A stretch of 64,000 bases of DNA from SIG565 sp964607025 (GCA_964607025.1 CAZSIL010000005.1:1-64000); one strand, 5' to 3'. Counted from the stretch's first letter, positions 35,294-44,738 are shown. The notes: generated by a model from the letters alone, not told the origin. Numbers and translations are program-made.

Positions 35294-36001
35294 TTACATA
35301 AACCGACAAAATAGTAGCGGCAAAAATATTGCAGGTACAAAATTCATAACCTTAATTTTTGCAATGCCGAGCATATTTAATGAAAGCGCTACAATAAGCA
35401 AAGAGCCAACGGTTGACATTTGTGTAATAATATCGGTCGTTAAATACGGAGCTATGTAAACTGCAAGTAATGTGATGCTTCCTTGTATCACAAGGACTGA
35501 GACGCTGGATAGCATAACTCCGAAGCCCAGTGTAGACGCTAATGTTATCGCCGCGATACAGTCAATAACCGATTTTGAATAAATGGTCATATTGTCGCCG
35601 ATTATTCCGCTTTCAAGTGAGCCGACAATGGTCATTGCACCAACACAAAACAGCAGTGTAGCGCTGACAAAACCTTCTGCGATTTTAGCATTTCCGCCTT
35701 TTTTATTAACTTGCTGCTCTAATTTTTTACCAAGCCGATTTACCCATTTATCAAGGTCTATCAATTCACCAATAAGTGCGCCTAATGCCACCGAAATGAT
35801 GATGACGAGTATCTTATTGCCGTCATTTAAAATTCCGTCTATGCCGATAAGCAGCACACAAAAAGCCATGCCTGTCATAAGTGCGTTTTTTAGTCTTTCG
35901 GGTATTCCTTTTTGGAATATCATACCAATGCCGGCGCCAAGTATAACTGTAAAAAAATTAACTACGGCACCGCTAGTAAGTATTGTTTTTAGTGTTTCCA
36001 T
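35294..36001 (-). CDS. DUF554 membrane protein (YqgA-like)
   Basis: A 235-residue protein with about seven hydrophobic segments and the DUF554 pattern (GAVVNFFTVILGAGIGMIF at the N-terminus, CVGAMTIVGSLESG in the middle). This family of predicted transporters or channels has no established substrate. Its gene lies nine bases downstream of the SDR gene on the same strand, so the two probably form an operon. Confidence 0.85.
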   Translation of the reverse strand: METLKTILTSGAVVNFFTVILGAGIGMIFQKGIPERLKNALMTGMAFCVLLIGIDGILNDGNKILVIIISVALGALIGELIDLDKWVNRLGKKLEQQVNKKGGNAKIAEGFVSATLLFCVGAMTIVGSLESGIIGDNMTIYSKSVIDCIAAITLASTLGFGVMLSSVSVLVIQGSITLLAVYIAPYLTTDIITQMSTVGSLLIVALSLNMLGIAKIKVMNFVPAIFLPLLFCRFM

Positions 36002-36009
36002 ATTCCACC

Positions 36010-36771
36010 TCAGGTTTTAGCAAAATACATCATAATACTGTGCGGTACTATTTTAGCAAGAAATCGGTAAAATTTATAAAATGCGCGGTCGGTATACACA
36101 CCGCGGCCGCGTTTTGCGGCGACAAGGGATTTACGTGCCACGTGCTCGGGGTTTACTCGAGGCAACATATCAAAGGTTTTGCTGGTGCCCGATTTAATGT
36201 TTGCAATGGGCAAAAATTCGGTATCCATAGGTCCCGGACACACCGCAGTTACGTTTATGCGGCGTTTTTTTAGTTCAAAACGGAGGGCCTTTGAAAAGGA
36301 TGTAACATACGCCTTGGTCGAACAATAAACCGTCATACGTGCATTTGGCACAAACGATGCAATAGAACTTACATTTATAATTTGAGCGTTTTCTGTCATA
36401 AATTCGAGAGTTATCCTCGTAATAACAGTTAATGCTTCACAGTTAAGGCGGATCATACCCGCATTATCATTTGTGGAAATATTAGTGAAATCTTCCAGAC
36501 GACCAAACCCTGCGTTGTTAACAAGAATTTTAACGTTAGCGTTTTTGTCAATGAGCAACTGTTGGTATTGGGCAACGTTTTGCTCGTTCGTTATATCACA
36601 CACAACCGTGCGACAGCGAACGGGTTTGATAGCTTTTGCGATTTGTTCTAATTTTTCTTTACGACGCGCAACGATCCATACTTCATCAAGCGTGGGGTAC
36701 ATTTCGGCAATTTGCCGAGCGTATTCTGTGCCAAGCCCCGATGAAGCACCTGTAACTACTGCAATATCCAT
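36010..36771 (-). CDS. Short-chain dehydrogenase/reductase
   Basis: A 253-residue classical SDR: cofactor loop TGASSGLGTEYA, NNAGF, a Ser in NVSSIASF and the catalytic YCSTK (YxxxK). It is the type often annotated as DltE- or YqjQ-like, with probable NADP(H) use because of Arg residues after the second beta strand (VARRKEKL). Substrate unknown. It is the first gene of a minus-strand pair with the DUF554 gene. Confidence 0.85.
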   Translation of the reverse strand: MDIAVVTGASSGLGTEYARQIAEMYPTLDEVWIVARRKEKLEQIAKAIKPVRCRTVVCDITNEQNVAQYQQLLIDKNANVKILVNNAGFGRLEDFTNISTNDNAGMIRLNCEALTVITRITLEFMTENAQIINVSSIASFVPNARMTVYCSTKAYVTSFSKALRFELKKRRINVTAVCPGPMDTEFLPIANIKSGTSKTFDMLPRVNPEHVARKSLVAAKRGRGVYTDRAFYKFYRFLAKIVPHSIMMYFAKT

Positions 36772-36855
36772 AAAATCACCAACCTTTATTAATAATTATA
36801 ACCGTTTTTTTGATAAAAGCAATACACATTATATACAATTTGTTGTATGTTCGGC

Positions 36856-36884
36856 TTGACACATAATAAATATAGTGGTAAAAT
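36856..36884 (+). promoter_or_regulatory. Promoter of rny
   Basis: TTGACA (36856-36861), 17-base spacer, TAAAAT (36879-36884) with TGG just upstream (extended -10). The start near 36891 leaves a leader of about 120 bases. Confidence 0.8.
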
Positions 36885-36890
36885 ACTAAA

Positions 36891-37011
36891 GATAAAACTA
36901 TCGTTTCTATTTCGCACTCGGTTTGGCGACGGTGGGAAAGGGAAATTTATTTATCCGGGTTAATACGGCCCCGCTTTAAGCCGTAATATTATATAAGGAG
37001 GTGCATTGTAT
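36891..37011 (+). other. Structured 5' leader of rny
   Basis: A G-rich leader with a hairpin at 36964-36985 (TACGGC/GCCGTA) close to the ribosome site and a possible upstream helix (GCAC.. with GGTG..). It matches no riboswitch that I know. RNase Y commonly acts on structured leaders, so feedback cleavage is possible. Confidence 0.4.
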
Positions 37012-38556
37012 ATGATGCCCTATATCATTGGTGGAAGTATCGCCGTAGTTTTAGGCGTTATTGGTTTTTTTGTTGGCTCTGTATATAGGCAGAGGGCGGA
37101 CCGTACCGAACTCGGTACTGCTAAGGATGAGGCACGTCGTATTTTAGGCGATGCAATTAAGAATGCTGAAACCAAGAAAAAAGAACTTCTTATTGAAGCT
37201 AAGGATGAAGTATATCAGTTAAGGCAGGATGCGGAGCGCGATATTAAGGAACGCCGCAGTGATGTACAACGCAGCGAGCATCGTTTACAGCAAAAGGAAG
37301 AAGCTCTTGATAAAAAGATTGAAAATTTAGAAGCAAAAGAAGAAAAATTAGCACTCAAAGTCAAAGAAATCGAAGAAAAACAAGAAGAATGCGAGAGAAT
37401 TAAGAAAAGTCAGATCGAAATGCTTGAAAAAATTTCAGGATTTACAAAGCAGGAGGCAAAGGACTTTTTACTCAGTATGCTTGACGGTGAGTTAAATCAC
37501 GAAAAAGCAGTTAGAATTCTTGAATTTGAAAAGCACACAAAAGAAGAATCCGAAAAAGTGGCAAGGGAAATTATCGGTCACGCAATCCAGCGATGTGCGG
37601 CTGACCATACTTCCGAAATCACCGTTTCGGTTGTGGCGTTGCCAAATGACGAAATGAAGGGACGCATTATTGGTAGAGAAGGCCGCAATATTCGTGCGCT
37701 TGAAACTGCCACGGGTGCCGACCTTATTATTGATGATACCCCCGAAGCTATCACTGTTTCTTGTTTTGACCCTGTGCGCCGAGAAATTGCGCGTTTAACA
37801 CTTGAAAAGCTAATTGTTGACGGTCGTATTCATCCCGCAAGAATTGAAGAGATGATTAACAAGGCAACTGCCGAAGTTAATGCGACTATAAAGCAAGAGG
37901 GTGAGCGCGTGATGCTCGAAGCAGGTATTCATAACCTGCATCCAGAACTTGTTAAGCTGCTCGGTAAATTAAAATATCGTACAAGTTATGGTCAAAGTGT
38001 TCTTAATCACTCGCTGGAGGTTTGCCATTTATCAGGTCTTATCGCGGCTGAAATCGGTGCAAATGTAACCTTAGCAAAAAGGGCAGGATTACTTCATGAT
38101 ATCGGTAAAGCGCTTGACCATGAGCAAGAGGGCTCTCATATCCAACTCGGTGTTGAAGCGGCAAGAAAGTACAAGGAAAACGAGGATGTTATCCACGCTA
38201 TTCATGCTCACCACGGTGAAATCGAAGCAAAAACGGTTATTGCTTGTATAGTTCAGGCAGCTGATGCCATTTCGGCATCACGTCCGGGAGCACGCAGAGA
38301 AAATATTGAGAACTATATCAAACGTCTTGAAAAACTTGAGGAAATCGCCAATTCCTTTAACGGCGTTGAGCGCTCTTATGCCATTCAAGCAGGTAGAGAA
38401 GTGCGTATTATTGTTAAACCCGAGGTTATCAGTGATGACCAAATGGTACTTATCGCACATGATATTGCTCAGCGTATTGAAAATGAGCTTGAATATCCCG
38501 GTCAGATTAAAGTAAATCTTATCCGTGAGAACAGAGCAGTTGATTACGCAAAATAA
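37012..38556 (+). CDS. rny: Ribonuclease Y
   Basis: Membrane-anchored endoribonuclease that starts mRNA decay in Firmicutes. The protein of about 514 residues has one N-terminal transmembrane helix, a long Lys/Glu/Arg coiled coil (about 30-190), a KH domain with the GRIIGREGRNIR loop, and an HD domain with HDIGKALDHE (His-Asp near residues 362-363) and HAHHGE. The ATG at 37012 is eight bases after AAGGAGGTG; a TTG inside that distance is too close. A single-gene unit with its own promoter and terminator. Confidence 0.96.
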   Translation: MMPYIIGGSIAVVLGVIGFFVGSVYRQRADRTELGTAKDEARRILGDAIKNAETKKKELLIEAKDEVYQLRQDAERDIKERRSDVQRSEHRLQQKEEALDKKIENLEAKEEKLALKVKEIEEKQEECERIKKSQIEMLEKISGFTKQEAKDFLLSMLDGELNHEKAVRILEFEKHTKEESEKVAREIIGHAIQRCAADHTSEITVSVVALPNDEMKGRIIGREGRNIRALETATGADLIIDDTPEAITVSCFDPVRREIARLTLEKLIVDGRIHPARIEEMINKATAEVNATIKQEGERVMLEAGIHNLHPELVKLLGKLKYRTSYGQSVLNHSLEVCHLSGLIAAEIGANVTLAKRAGLLHDIGKALDHEQEGSHIQLGVEAARKYKENEDVIHAIHAHHGEIEAKTVIACIVQAADAISASRPGARRENIENYIKRLEKLEEIANSFNGVERSYAIQAGREVRIIVKPEVISDDQMVLIAHDIAQRIENELEYPGQIKVNLIRENRAVDYAK

Positions 38557-38561
38557 TCATT

Positions 38562-38588
38562 AAAACCGACGTCTAAACGTCGGTTTTT
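38562..38588 (+). terminator. Terminator of rny
   Basis: Arms AAAACCGACGT and ACGTCGGTTTT, loop CTAA, T-run. Confidence 0.9.
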
Positions 38589-38649
38589 CTTTACTTTTAG
38601 TTAACTTTGTATTAAAATAAATTAGATATGATTAAAGGTGGTGATCGGG

Positions 38650-39879
38650 TTGAAAAAAGTTTTGATAATCGGTGGCGGTGCCGCAGGACTTATGGCGGCT
38701 ATAAAAGCCGCAGGGAATGGACATAGCGTTACCGTTATTGAGAAAAACAAAAAACCGGCCCGTAAGCTGCTCATAACCGGAAAAGGCAGATGTAATCTTA
38801 CCAACAATTGTGATGTTGATACGTTAATTGCCAATACTACCAAAAACGGCAGATTTTTATATTCGGCTTTTTCCGCCTTTTCATCCGCCGATACTATGGC
38901 TTTTTTTGAAAACCAAGGTGTAAAACTTAAAACAGAGCGCGGAGATAGGGTTTTCCCCGTGTCCGATAGGGCGGTTGATATTGTAGATGCTTTATGGAAT
39001 GCTGCAAAAAAAAGCGGTGTAAGAATAGTGTGCGGTAGAGTAGTGGATGTACTTATCACCGACAACGCGGTAAATGGTGTGATTTTGGAAGACGGCAGAC
39101 AGTTTCCTGCCGACGCCGTAATAATCGCGACGGGTGGTAAATCGTATTCTGCTACGGGCTCAAACGGGGATGGATACGTTTTAGCAAAAAAACTCGGCCA
39201 TACCGTCACCGAAATATTGCCGTCATTGGTGCCGATTAAAATTCACGAAGGATTTTGTTCGTATCTTGCGGGACTTAGTTTAAAAAATGTTACTCTGTCG
39301 GTTTTCGAAGACGGTAAAAGCAAACCCGTCTTTTTTGAACTTGGCGAAATGCTTTTTACTCATTTCGGCATATCCGGTCCATTGGTGCTAAGCGGCTCGG
39401 CGCATATGCGAAAAATCGGCAAAATACCATATATTTTAAAAATTGATTTAAAACCGGGGTTAACTTACGAACAACTTGATAAACGATTACAACGCGATTT
39501 TGCGGAAAATACCAATAAAAATTTCGGTAATGCGCTTAATAAACTATTGCCGCAAAAATTAATTTCTGTTATAGTTAATTTAAGTGGTATTATGAGCGAT
39601 ACAAAGGTAAATCAGATAACCAAAGAACAGCGTACAAAACTCTGCAAGATTTTAAAGGAATTCACCCTGCATCCTATTGCGTTTTGTGATATTGAAGAAG
39701 CTATAATCACAAGCGGGGGTGTTAGTACAAGAGAAATTAATCCGTCGGATATGCAGTCAAAATTAATAAAAGGGCTGTATTTTGCAGGTGAAGTAATAGA
39801 TGTCGATGCCTATACGGGAGGATTTAATCTTCAAATAGCGTTTTCAACAGGAAATTTAGCAGGAGGTAGTATAAAATGA
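38650..39879 (+). CDS. HI0933/BaiN-family flavoprotein
   Basis: A 409-residue FAD-dependent protein. KKVLIIGGGAAGLMAA is the dinucleotide-binding start, ARKLLITGKGRCNLTN is a hallmark of the HI0933 group, and the C-terminus has GLYFAGEVIDVDAYTGGFN for the second FAD contact. These proteins are often annotated as aminoacetone oxidase or BaiN-like; the true substrate is unclear. The TTG start at 38650 has AAGGTGGTGATC upstream, close to a full anti-Shine-Dalgarno match. It overlaps cmk by four bases and leads the cmk-plsC-ispH operon, a gene order widespread in Clostridia. Confidence 0.88.
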   Translation: MKKVLIIGGGAAGLMAAIKAAGNGHSVTVIEKNKKPARKLLITGKGRCNLTNNCDVDTLIANTTKNGRFLYSAFSAFSSADTMAFFENQGVKLKTERGDRVFPVSDRAVDIVDALWNAAKKSGVRIVCGRVVDVLITDNAVNGVILEDGRQFPADAVIIATGGKSYSATGSNGDGYVLAKKLGHTVTEILPSLVPIKIHEGFCSYLAGLSLKNVTLSVFEDGKSKPVFFELGEMLFTHFGISGPLVLSGSAHMRKIGKIPYILKIDLKPGLTYEQLDKRLQRDFAENTNKNFGNALNKLLPQKLISVIVNLSGIMSDTKVNQITKEQRTKLCKILKEFTLHPIAFCDIEEAIITSGGVSTREINPSDMQSKLIKGLYFAGEVIDVDAYTGGFNLQIAFSTGNLAGGSIK

Positions 39880-40538
39880 TTTCAGTAGCAATTGATGGAC
39901 CGGCAGGTGCCGGCAAAAGCACAATTTCCAAGCAGTTGGCTAAAAAACTTGGCTTTATTTATGTGGATACAGGGGCGCTTTATCGCGCAATCGGTCTTAA
40001 ATTTTTACGTCAAGGATTCGATACCAAGCTCGAGTGTGATATTCCGGCAATTCTTGAAAAAGTTCAGATTGATATCAAATTTGTTAATGGTGAACAAAGA
40101 GTGTTTTTAAACGGTGAAGATGTATCGTCGCTTATTCGTACACCCGAAGCTTCTATGATGGCATCTGCCGTATCGGCAAAACCTCAGGTGAGAGAGTTTT
40201 TACTTGAAATGCAGCGTAAATTGGCGAGAGAAAACAATGTAATTATGGATGGTAGAGATATAGGAACTGTTGTATTACCCGAGGCCTCTGTTAAAATTTT
40301 CCTTACTGCCACGGTGGAAACCAGAGCTAATCGCCGTTATGCTGAACTCAAAGAACGTGGAAGTGTTGCAACCTACGAAGAGGTGCTGGAAGATATGAAG
40401 GTGCGCGATTATAACGATTCCCACCGTCCGATAGCACCCCTTAAGCCCGCCGTAGATTCGGTTATTGTTGATACTTCCGGTTTTGAATTTGAGCGGTCTG
40501 TTGATACTTTGTACAATATTATAAAGGAAAAAATGTAA
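39876..40538 (+). CDS. cmk: Cytidylate kinase
   Basis: Phosphorylates CMP and dCMP with ATP. The 220-residue NMP kinase has the P-loop GPAGAGKST, YVDTGALYRA for nucleoside binding, MDGRDIGTVV and the RDYNDSHR lid segment. Start codon overlaps the end of the flavoprotein gene (ATGA) with AGGAGG upstream; its stop codon overlaps plsC, so translation is coupled across the operon. Confidence 0.96.
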   Translation: MISVAIDGPAGAGKSTISKQLAKKLGFIYVDTGALYRAIGLKFLRQGFDTKLECDIPAILEKVQIDIKFVNGEQRVFLNGEDVSSLIRTPEASMMASAVSAKPQVREFLLEMQRKLARENNVIMDGRDIGTVVLPEASVKIFLTATVETRANRRYAELKERGSVATYEEVLEDMKVRDYNDSHRPIAPLKPAVDSVIVDTSGFEFERSVDTLYNIIKEKM

Positions 40539-41137
40539 TGAACCGTTTATATAAAACTATTGTTGCTGTTTTAAAACCTATTGTTCGTATGCTTTTTAAA
40601 TATGAAGTATTAGGGCTTGAAAATATACCGCAAATGCCGGGCAATTTTATGCTTTGCTGTAACCATCAGTCGTTTCTCGATGTCGTTCTTTTAGCCGTTA
40701 TGTGCCCCTATCAAATTAATTTTATGGCAAAAAAAGAACTGTTTAGGTTTCGCCCTCTTGGGTGGCTTTTCAAAAAGTTTGGCGCCTTTCCCGTAAACCG
40801 CGGGGCAGGGGATGTATCAGCGGTGAAACACGCCGAGCAAATACTTGAAAATGGCGGTGTTTTAGGAATTTTCCCAGAAGGTACTCGAAATCCTATGGGC
40901 AAACCCGGCAGAGCAAAAGCAGGGGCTGCGATGTTAGCTATTGATACGGGGGCTAATATTCTGCCCGTGGCTATTAGATACTCTAAAAAACCGATTTTGT
41001 TTAAAAAGGTATCGGTAAGAATAGGTGAGCTTATCAGTGGTAATGAATTTGTAAAAACTGATTCTATTTCCAAAACCGAGATAAAACGGGTTACGGGAAT
41101 TATAATGGAAAATATCACTAAGCTTTGGGAGATATAA
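40538..41137 (+). CDS. plsC: 1-acylglycerol-3-phosphate acyltransferase
   Basis: A 199-residue PlsC enzyme that adds the second acyl chain to make phosphatidic acid at the membrane. NHQSFLDVV (HxxxxD) and FPEGTRNPMG are the two core motifs. It is a compact, standard version, in contrast to the zinc-ribbon paralogue at 30883. Its start codon overlaps the cmk stop and ispH begins two bases after its stop. Confidence 0.94.
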   Translation: MNRLYKTIVAVLKPIVRMLFKYEVLGLENIPQMPGNFMLCCNHQSFLDVVLLAVMCPYQINFMAKKELFRFRPLGWLFKKFGAFPVNRGAGDVSAVKHAEQILENGGVLGIFPEGTRNPMGKPGRAKAGAAMLAIDTGANILPVAIRYSKKPILFKKVSVRIGELISGNEFVKTDSISKTEIKRVTGIIMENITKLWEI

Positions 41138-41139
41138 CT

Positions 41140-43185
41140 TTGAAGATAACATTGGCAAAAACAGCAGGATTCTGCTTTGGTGTAAACCGTGCAGTAAATA
41201 CTGTGTATGAACTTCTGGATAATAATAAAAAGGTTTGCACCTTAGGCCCCATAATACATAATCCTCAATTAGTTGGTGAACTAGAAGGTCGCGGAGTAAA
41301 AACGGTTGAATCGCCGCAGGAAGTAGAGCCCGATGAAACGTTGGTCATCCGCTCACACGGTGTTCCGCGTTCACTGATGGACGATGCAAAAAATAATAGT
41401 GTCAATGTTGTTGACGCTACCTGTCCGTTTGTTTCCAAAATTCACAAAATAGTAAGTGAAGCATCCGCATTGGGACATCTAATTTTAATTGCGGGGGACA
41501 AAAAACATAGTGAAGTTATAGGTATTGTAGGAAACGCGACTACACCGGTTTTCACCTTTTCGGATGAGCAAGAATTGGCGGATTTATTGGTAAAATACCC
41601 TTTTTTGACAGAAAAAGACGTCACAGTTGTTTCTCAAACCACTTTTAATGAGAAAATCTTCAAAAAATGTTGTGTTTTTTTAAAAAAAGTGTGTACAAAT
41701 GCGTTTATTTTTGATACAATATGTAATGCGACTGCTTTGCGACAGCAAGAAGCGGATGAGCTTTCCCGAACAAACGACCTTATGGTTGTTATCGGTGGCA
41801 GGCACAGTTCAAACACTTCAAAATTATTTGGGGTTTGTGCCGCTAATTGCGAAAAAACATTTTTAATCGAGACCGCTGATGAACTTAAAGCGGAATGGTT
41901 TAAAGGTGCCAAAAGCGTGGGCGTTGTAGCAGGTGCATCTACACCTGCTCGCATAATAAAGGAGGCTATAAAAACCATGTCGGAAATTTTAAAACCGGAA
42001 GATGAACAGATGGAGGTATTTGAAACTGTTCAAAAAAGTTTTGACGAAATGACGGATGAAGAAGCATTCGAAGCGTCTCTCAACAATTTAACAAGCGATC
42101 AGAAGGTTATCGGTACAGTTCTAGCCGTATCACCCGCTGAAATTCAGGTGGACTTCGGTAGAGGTCTTACAGGTTACATAACTGCGGATGAGTATTCTTT
42201 TGATTCGGGCGTTAATCTTGTAGAGGAAGTTAAGGTAGGAGATGAGCTTAATTTAATTATTATGCGCATCAATGACCAGGAAGGAACAGCAATGCTCTCA
42301 AAGCGCCGTTATGATGCAATTGCCGGCTGGGATAAAATAGTTGCTGCTAAGGATTCGGGTGAAATTATCACCGGAACAGTTAAAGATATAATTAAAGGCG
42401 GTGTAGTTGCCACCGCTTTCGGTGTCAGAGTATTTATTCCTGCATCGCAAGCAACTGCAACCCGTGGTGAATCTCTTGAAGAGCTAAAGGGTAAAGAAGT
42501 ATCATTCAAAATTATTGAAATCGGTCGTGGTCGTAGGGCTATTGGTTCTATCCGCGTAGTCCTTCGTGAAGAAAGAAAAGCCGCCCAGTCTAAAATCTGG
42601 GAAACTATTGCAGTAGGCGATAGGTTTACAGGTATTGTTAAATCGCTTACAAGCTACGGTGCTTTCGTAGATATCGGCGGTGTTGACGGTATGATTCATA
42701 TCTCCGAACTTTCTTGGCAGAGAATTAAGAATCCTTCTGAGGTTGTTCTCGTTGGTGATACCGTTGAAGTATATGTAAAAGATCTTGATACCGAGAAGAA
42801 AAAGATTTCGCTCGGTTATAAAAAGGAAGAAGAAAATCCTTGGACTATCTTTAATAACACTTATGCCGTTGATTCGGTTGTAAAGGTTACTATCGTTAGT
42901 TTAACTGCTTACGGCGCATTTGCAAGAATTATCCCTGGTGTTGATGGACTTATCCATATCTCTCAGATTGCCAATAAACACGTTGCAAAACCACAGGATG
43001 AACTTAAGGTTGGTCAAGAAGTTGAGGCAAAGATTATTGCTATTGATAACGATAAAAAACGCGTTAGTCTTTCAATCCGCGCTTTGCTTCCCGAAGAAGC
43101 AAAAGAAGGAAATGAAGAAGAAACCGTAGAAGCAATTTCTGAAGAAGTTACTCAAGAGGTTATTCAAGAATCTACTGAAGAATAA
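41140..43185 (+). CDS. ispH: IspH fused to four S1 RNA-binding domains
   Basis: The first 280 residues are IspH (LytB), the [4Fe-4S] enzyme of the MEP isoprenoid pathway that makes IPP and DMAPP from HMBPP. Cluster ligands are Cys12 (GFCFGV), Cys95 (DATCPFV) and Cys195 (ICNATA). From about residue 315 to 655 four S1 domains follow, as in ribosomal protein S1, then an acidic tail. This fusion is known in many Clostridia. The TTG at 41140 fits IspH starts and follows the plsC stop. AAAGGAGG at 41958-41965 precedes an in-frame ATG at 41977 (Met280), right at the domain junction, so a free S1 protein might also be made. Confidence 0.93.
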   Translation: MKITLAKTAGFCFGVNRAVNTVYELLDNNKKVCTLGPIIHNPQLVGELEGRGVKTVESPQEVEPDETLVIRSHGVPRSLMDDAKNNSVNVVDATCPFVSKIHKIVSEASALGHLILIAGDKKHSEVIGIVGNATTPVFTFSDEQELADLLVKYPFLTEKDVTVVSQTTFNEKIFKKCCVFLKKVCTNAFIFDTICNATALRQQEADELSRTNDLMVVIGGRHSSNTSKLFGVCAANCEKTFLIETADELKAEWFKGAKSVGVVAGASTPARIIKEAIKTMSEILKPEDEQMEVFETVQKSFDEMTDEEAFEASLNNLTSDQKVIGTVLAVSPAEIQVDFGRGLTGYITADEYSFDSGVNLVEEVKVGDELNLIIMRINDQEGTAMLSKRRYDAIAGWDKIVAAKDSGEIITGTVKDIIKGGVVATAFGVRVFIPASQATATRGESLEELKGKEVSFKIIEIGRGRRAIGSIRVVLREERKAAQSKIWETIAVGDRFTGIVKSLTSYGAFVDIGGVDGMIHISELSWQRIKNPSEVVLVGDTVEVYVKDLDTEKKKISLGYKKEEENPWTIFNNTYAVDSVVKVTIVSLTAYGAFARIIPGVDGLIHISQIANKHVAKPQDELKVGQEVEAKIIAIDNDKKRVSLSIRALLPEEAKEGNEEETVEAISEEVTQEVIQESTEE

Positions 43186-43193
43186 TTCATAAT

Positions 43194-43227
43194 AAAAAAT
43201 CGCTCAACATATGTTGGGCGATTTTTT
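43194..43227. terminator. Terminator after ispH-S1 (bidirectional)
   Basis: Arms AAAAAATCGCTCAACAT and ATGTTGGGCGATTTTTT (one G-U pair). A- and T-tracts on both sides also serve the convergent DUF378 gene. Confidence 0.9.
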
Positions 43228-43254
43228 ATTGATTCCACCGATATAGCGGAAAAA

Positions 43255-43464
43255 TTAATCTTTTGCAATGACTTCATTTCTCTCTCTAAACAGAAGAGAT
43301 ATGCACCAAATACCAGCAAGGGCAATCACAGTATAGATAATTCTTGCAAGCAATGCATCACTTCCGCCGAAAATCCAGGCAACAAGGTCTAATTGGAAAA
43401 TACCGATGCTACCCCAGTTAAGTGCGCCGATTATTGTAAGAATTAGGCAAATTCGGTCTAACAT
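43255..43464 (-). CDS. DUF378 small membrane protein
   Basis: A 69-residue protein with two transmembrane helices and the DUF378 pattern (LILTIIGALNWGSIGIF then a VIALAGIW-like second helix). AAGGAG lies nine bases before the ATG. The family is widespread in Gram-positives with no known function. It stands alone between the ispH terminator and the glycosyltransferase gene. Confidence 0.85.
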   Translation of the reverse strand: MLDRICLILTIIGALNWGSIGIFQLDLVAWIFGGSDALLARIIYTVIALAGIWCISLLFRERNEVIAKD

Positions 43465-43535
43465 AATTTCAACTCCTTTGTGGTATTAGTTTTAACTAAA
43501 AGGATTCGATTATGCAAAACCTGAGTTGGTAATTT

Positions 43536-44639
43536 TTATTTTGTTAACGTATCGAAAATTATATTTGTGGCGTTATCAATATGTAGTTTTGATAAATTAT
43601 TGATAAGTTTGTCGCGTAGTTCTTCGCTTTTTAATAAGCGAATACAATGCTCGGCAATTTCAGAATGCTTTTTGCTGCTTAATGCGGCAGAGTTTACTTT
43701 AAAAAATTGCACATTATAATTTTCGCATCCACCAACCGATGGTAATAAAACCATCGGTAGTTTTTTTACTGTACCTTCTGAAATACTGATCCCGCCGGGT
43801 TTAGTCATATATACGTCAGCACTATCCATATACAGCGGTATATTTTTTATAAAACCGCATATGTGTATATTTTTGTTGTTACAGTGTGCTATCATTAGCC
43901 GACGTTTTAATGACTTATTACTGCCGCAAATAATTGTTATTTCAGTGTTTGAGTCTATTTTTTTCGCTAATTTAAGCGTAATAAGTGTTATAGGTCCGCA
44001 ACCCATACTGCCACACATAATAAGTAAGTGTTGGTGTTTTGGGTTAATGCCCAGTTGTTTCTTTGCTGTGTCTTTGTCGCAAAAATCATAGAAAGCTTTT
44101 CTAACCGGTATGCCGCAAGCTACCATTTTATCACTGTCCAAACCTTGTGAGGAGAAATCGTTAATTAACTGTTCATGCGGAATAAACAGTAAATCAGTAT
44201 TGCCGTTCTCAGCTGTGGGACTGCAGGTAAAATCGGTAGCCACAAAAGCAGTTTTGATTTTTACGGTAATATGTTCTGTTGCACATCCTAGCAAGTAAGC
44301 CGCAAAAGCGTGTGTGCAAACAACGGTATCAAATTTACATTTATTAATATATTCGGCTAATTTTTCACCGCCGGTCCAAAACAACTTTGTAATAAAACCA
44401 CCACCCGAATAGATGCCCGAGTGTTTCTCGAAAAAATTATAGCCCAAGTTGAATAGAACCGGAGTATAACGGTAGGCAATAGTGTGGCCGGTTGATACGA
44501 TTTTTGAAAGTGTAGGGGATATAAAAGATAGGCAGTCACGAACTTCGGTTATATGTGTTTCATTGAAACGCTCAACCAAAGCGTTAGCGCAAGAGTTGTG
44601 TCCACCGCCAGTATTACCGCTTAAAATTAGTATCTTCAA
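43536..44639 (-). CDS. UgtP/MGDG-synthase-type glycosyltransferase
   Basis: A 367-residue GT28-like enzyme. The N-terminal SGNTGGGHNSCANAL is the diacylglycerol-binding MGDG synthase motif, and MCGSMGCGPI plus TKPGGISISEG form the UDP-sugar donor site. Relatives add glucose or galactose to diacylglycerol for glycolipids and lipoteichoic-acid anchors, acting at the inner membrane face. The TTG start at 44639 has GGAGGGGAG upstream; the earlier ATG would include the promoter region. The TTGACT-17-TATAAT promoter (44662-44690) precedes it. Confidence 0.85.
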   Translation of the reverse strand: MKILILSGNTGGGHNSCANALVERFNETHITEVRDCLSFISPTLSKIVSTGHTIAYRYTPVLFNLGYNFFEKHSGIYSGGGFITKLFWTGGEKLAEYINKCKFDTVVCTHAFAAYLLGCATEHITVKIKTAFVATDFTCSPTAENGNTDLLFIPHEQLINDFSSQGLDSDKMVACGIPVRKAFYDFCDKDTAKKQLGINPKHQHLLIMCGSMGCGPITLITLKLAKKIDSNTEITIICGSNKSLKRRLMIAHCNNKNIHICGFIKNIPLYMDSADVYMTKPGGISISEGTVKKLPMVLLPSVGGCENYNVQFFKVNSAALSSKKHSEIAEHCIRLLKSEELRDKLINNLSKLHIDNATNIIFDTLTK

Positions 44640-44661
44640 AGTTCTCCCCTCCAATGCAAAC

Positions 44662-44690
44662 ATTATACCAATAATGAGGCGTTTAGTCAA
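44662..44690 (-). promoter_or_regulatory. Promoter of the glycosyltransferase gene
   Basis: On the minus strand, TTGACT (44685-44690), 17-base spacer, TATAAT (44662-44667) with TGG upstream. Confidence 0.8.
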
Positions 44691-44691
44691 T

Positions 44692-44725
44692 AAAAAGCGA
44701 GGCGATATATACCGCCCCGCTTTTT
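44692..44725 (-). terminator. Terminator of the SASP gene
   Basis: Arms AAAAAGCG-GGCG and CGCC-CGCTTTTT, loop ATATATAC. It lies just past the SASP stop and immediately upstream of the next promoter. Confidence 0.85.
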
Positions 44726-44738
44726 AAAAGTGCTTAAT

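Noticed and set aside
36891..37011. Known riboswitch ahead of rny
   Set aside because: No match to the conserved cores of ZTP, c-di-GMP, SAM, preQ1 or T-box elements that I can recall.
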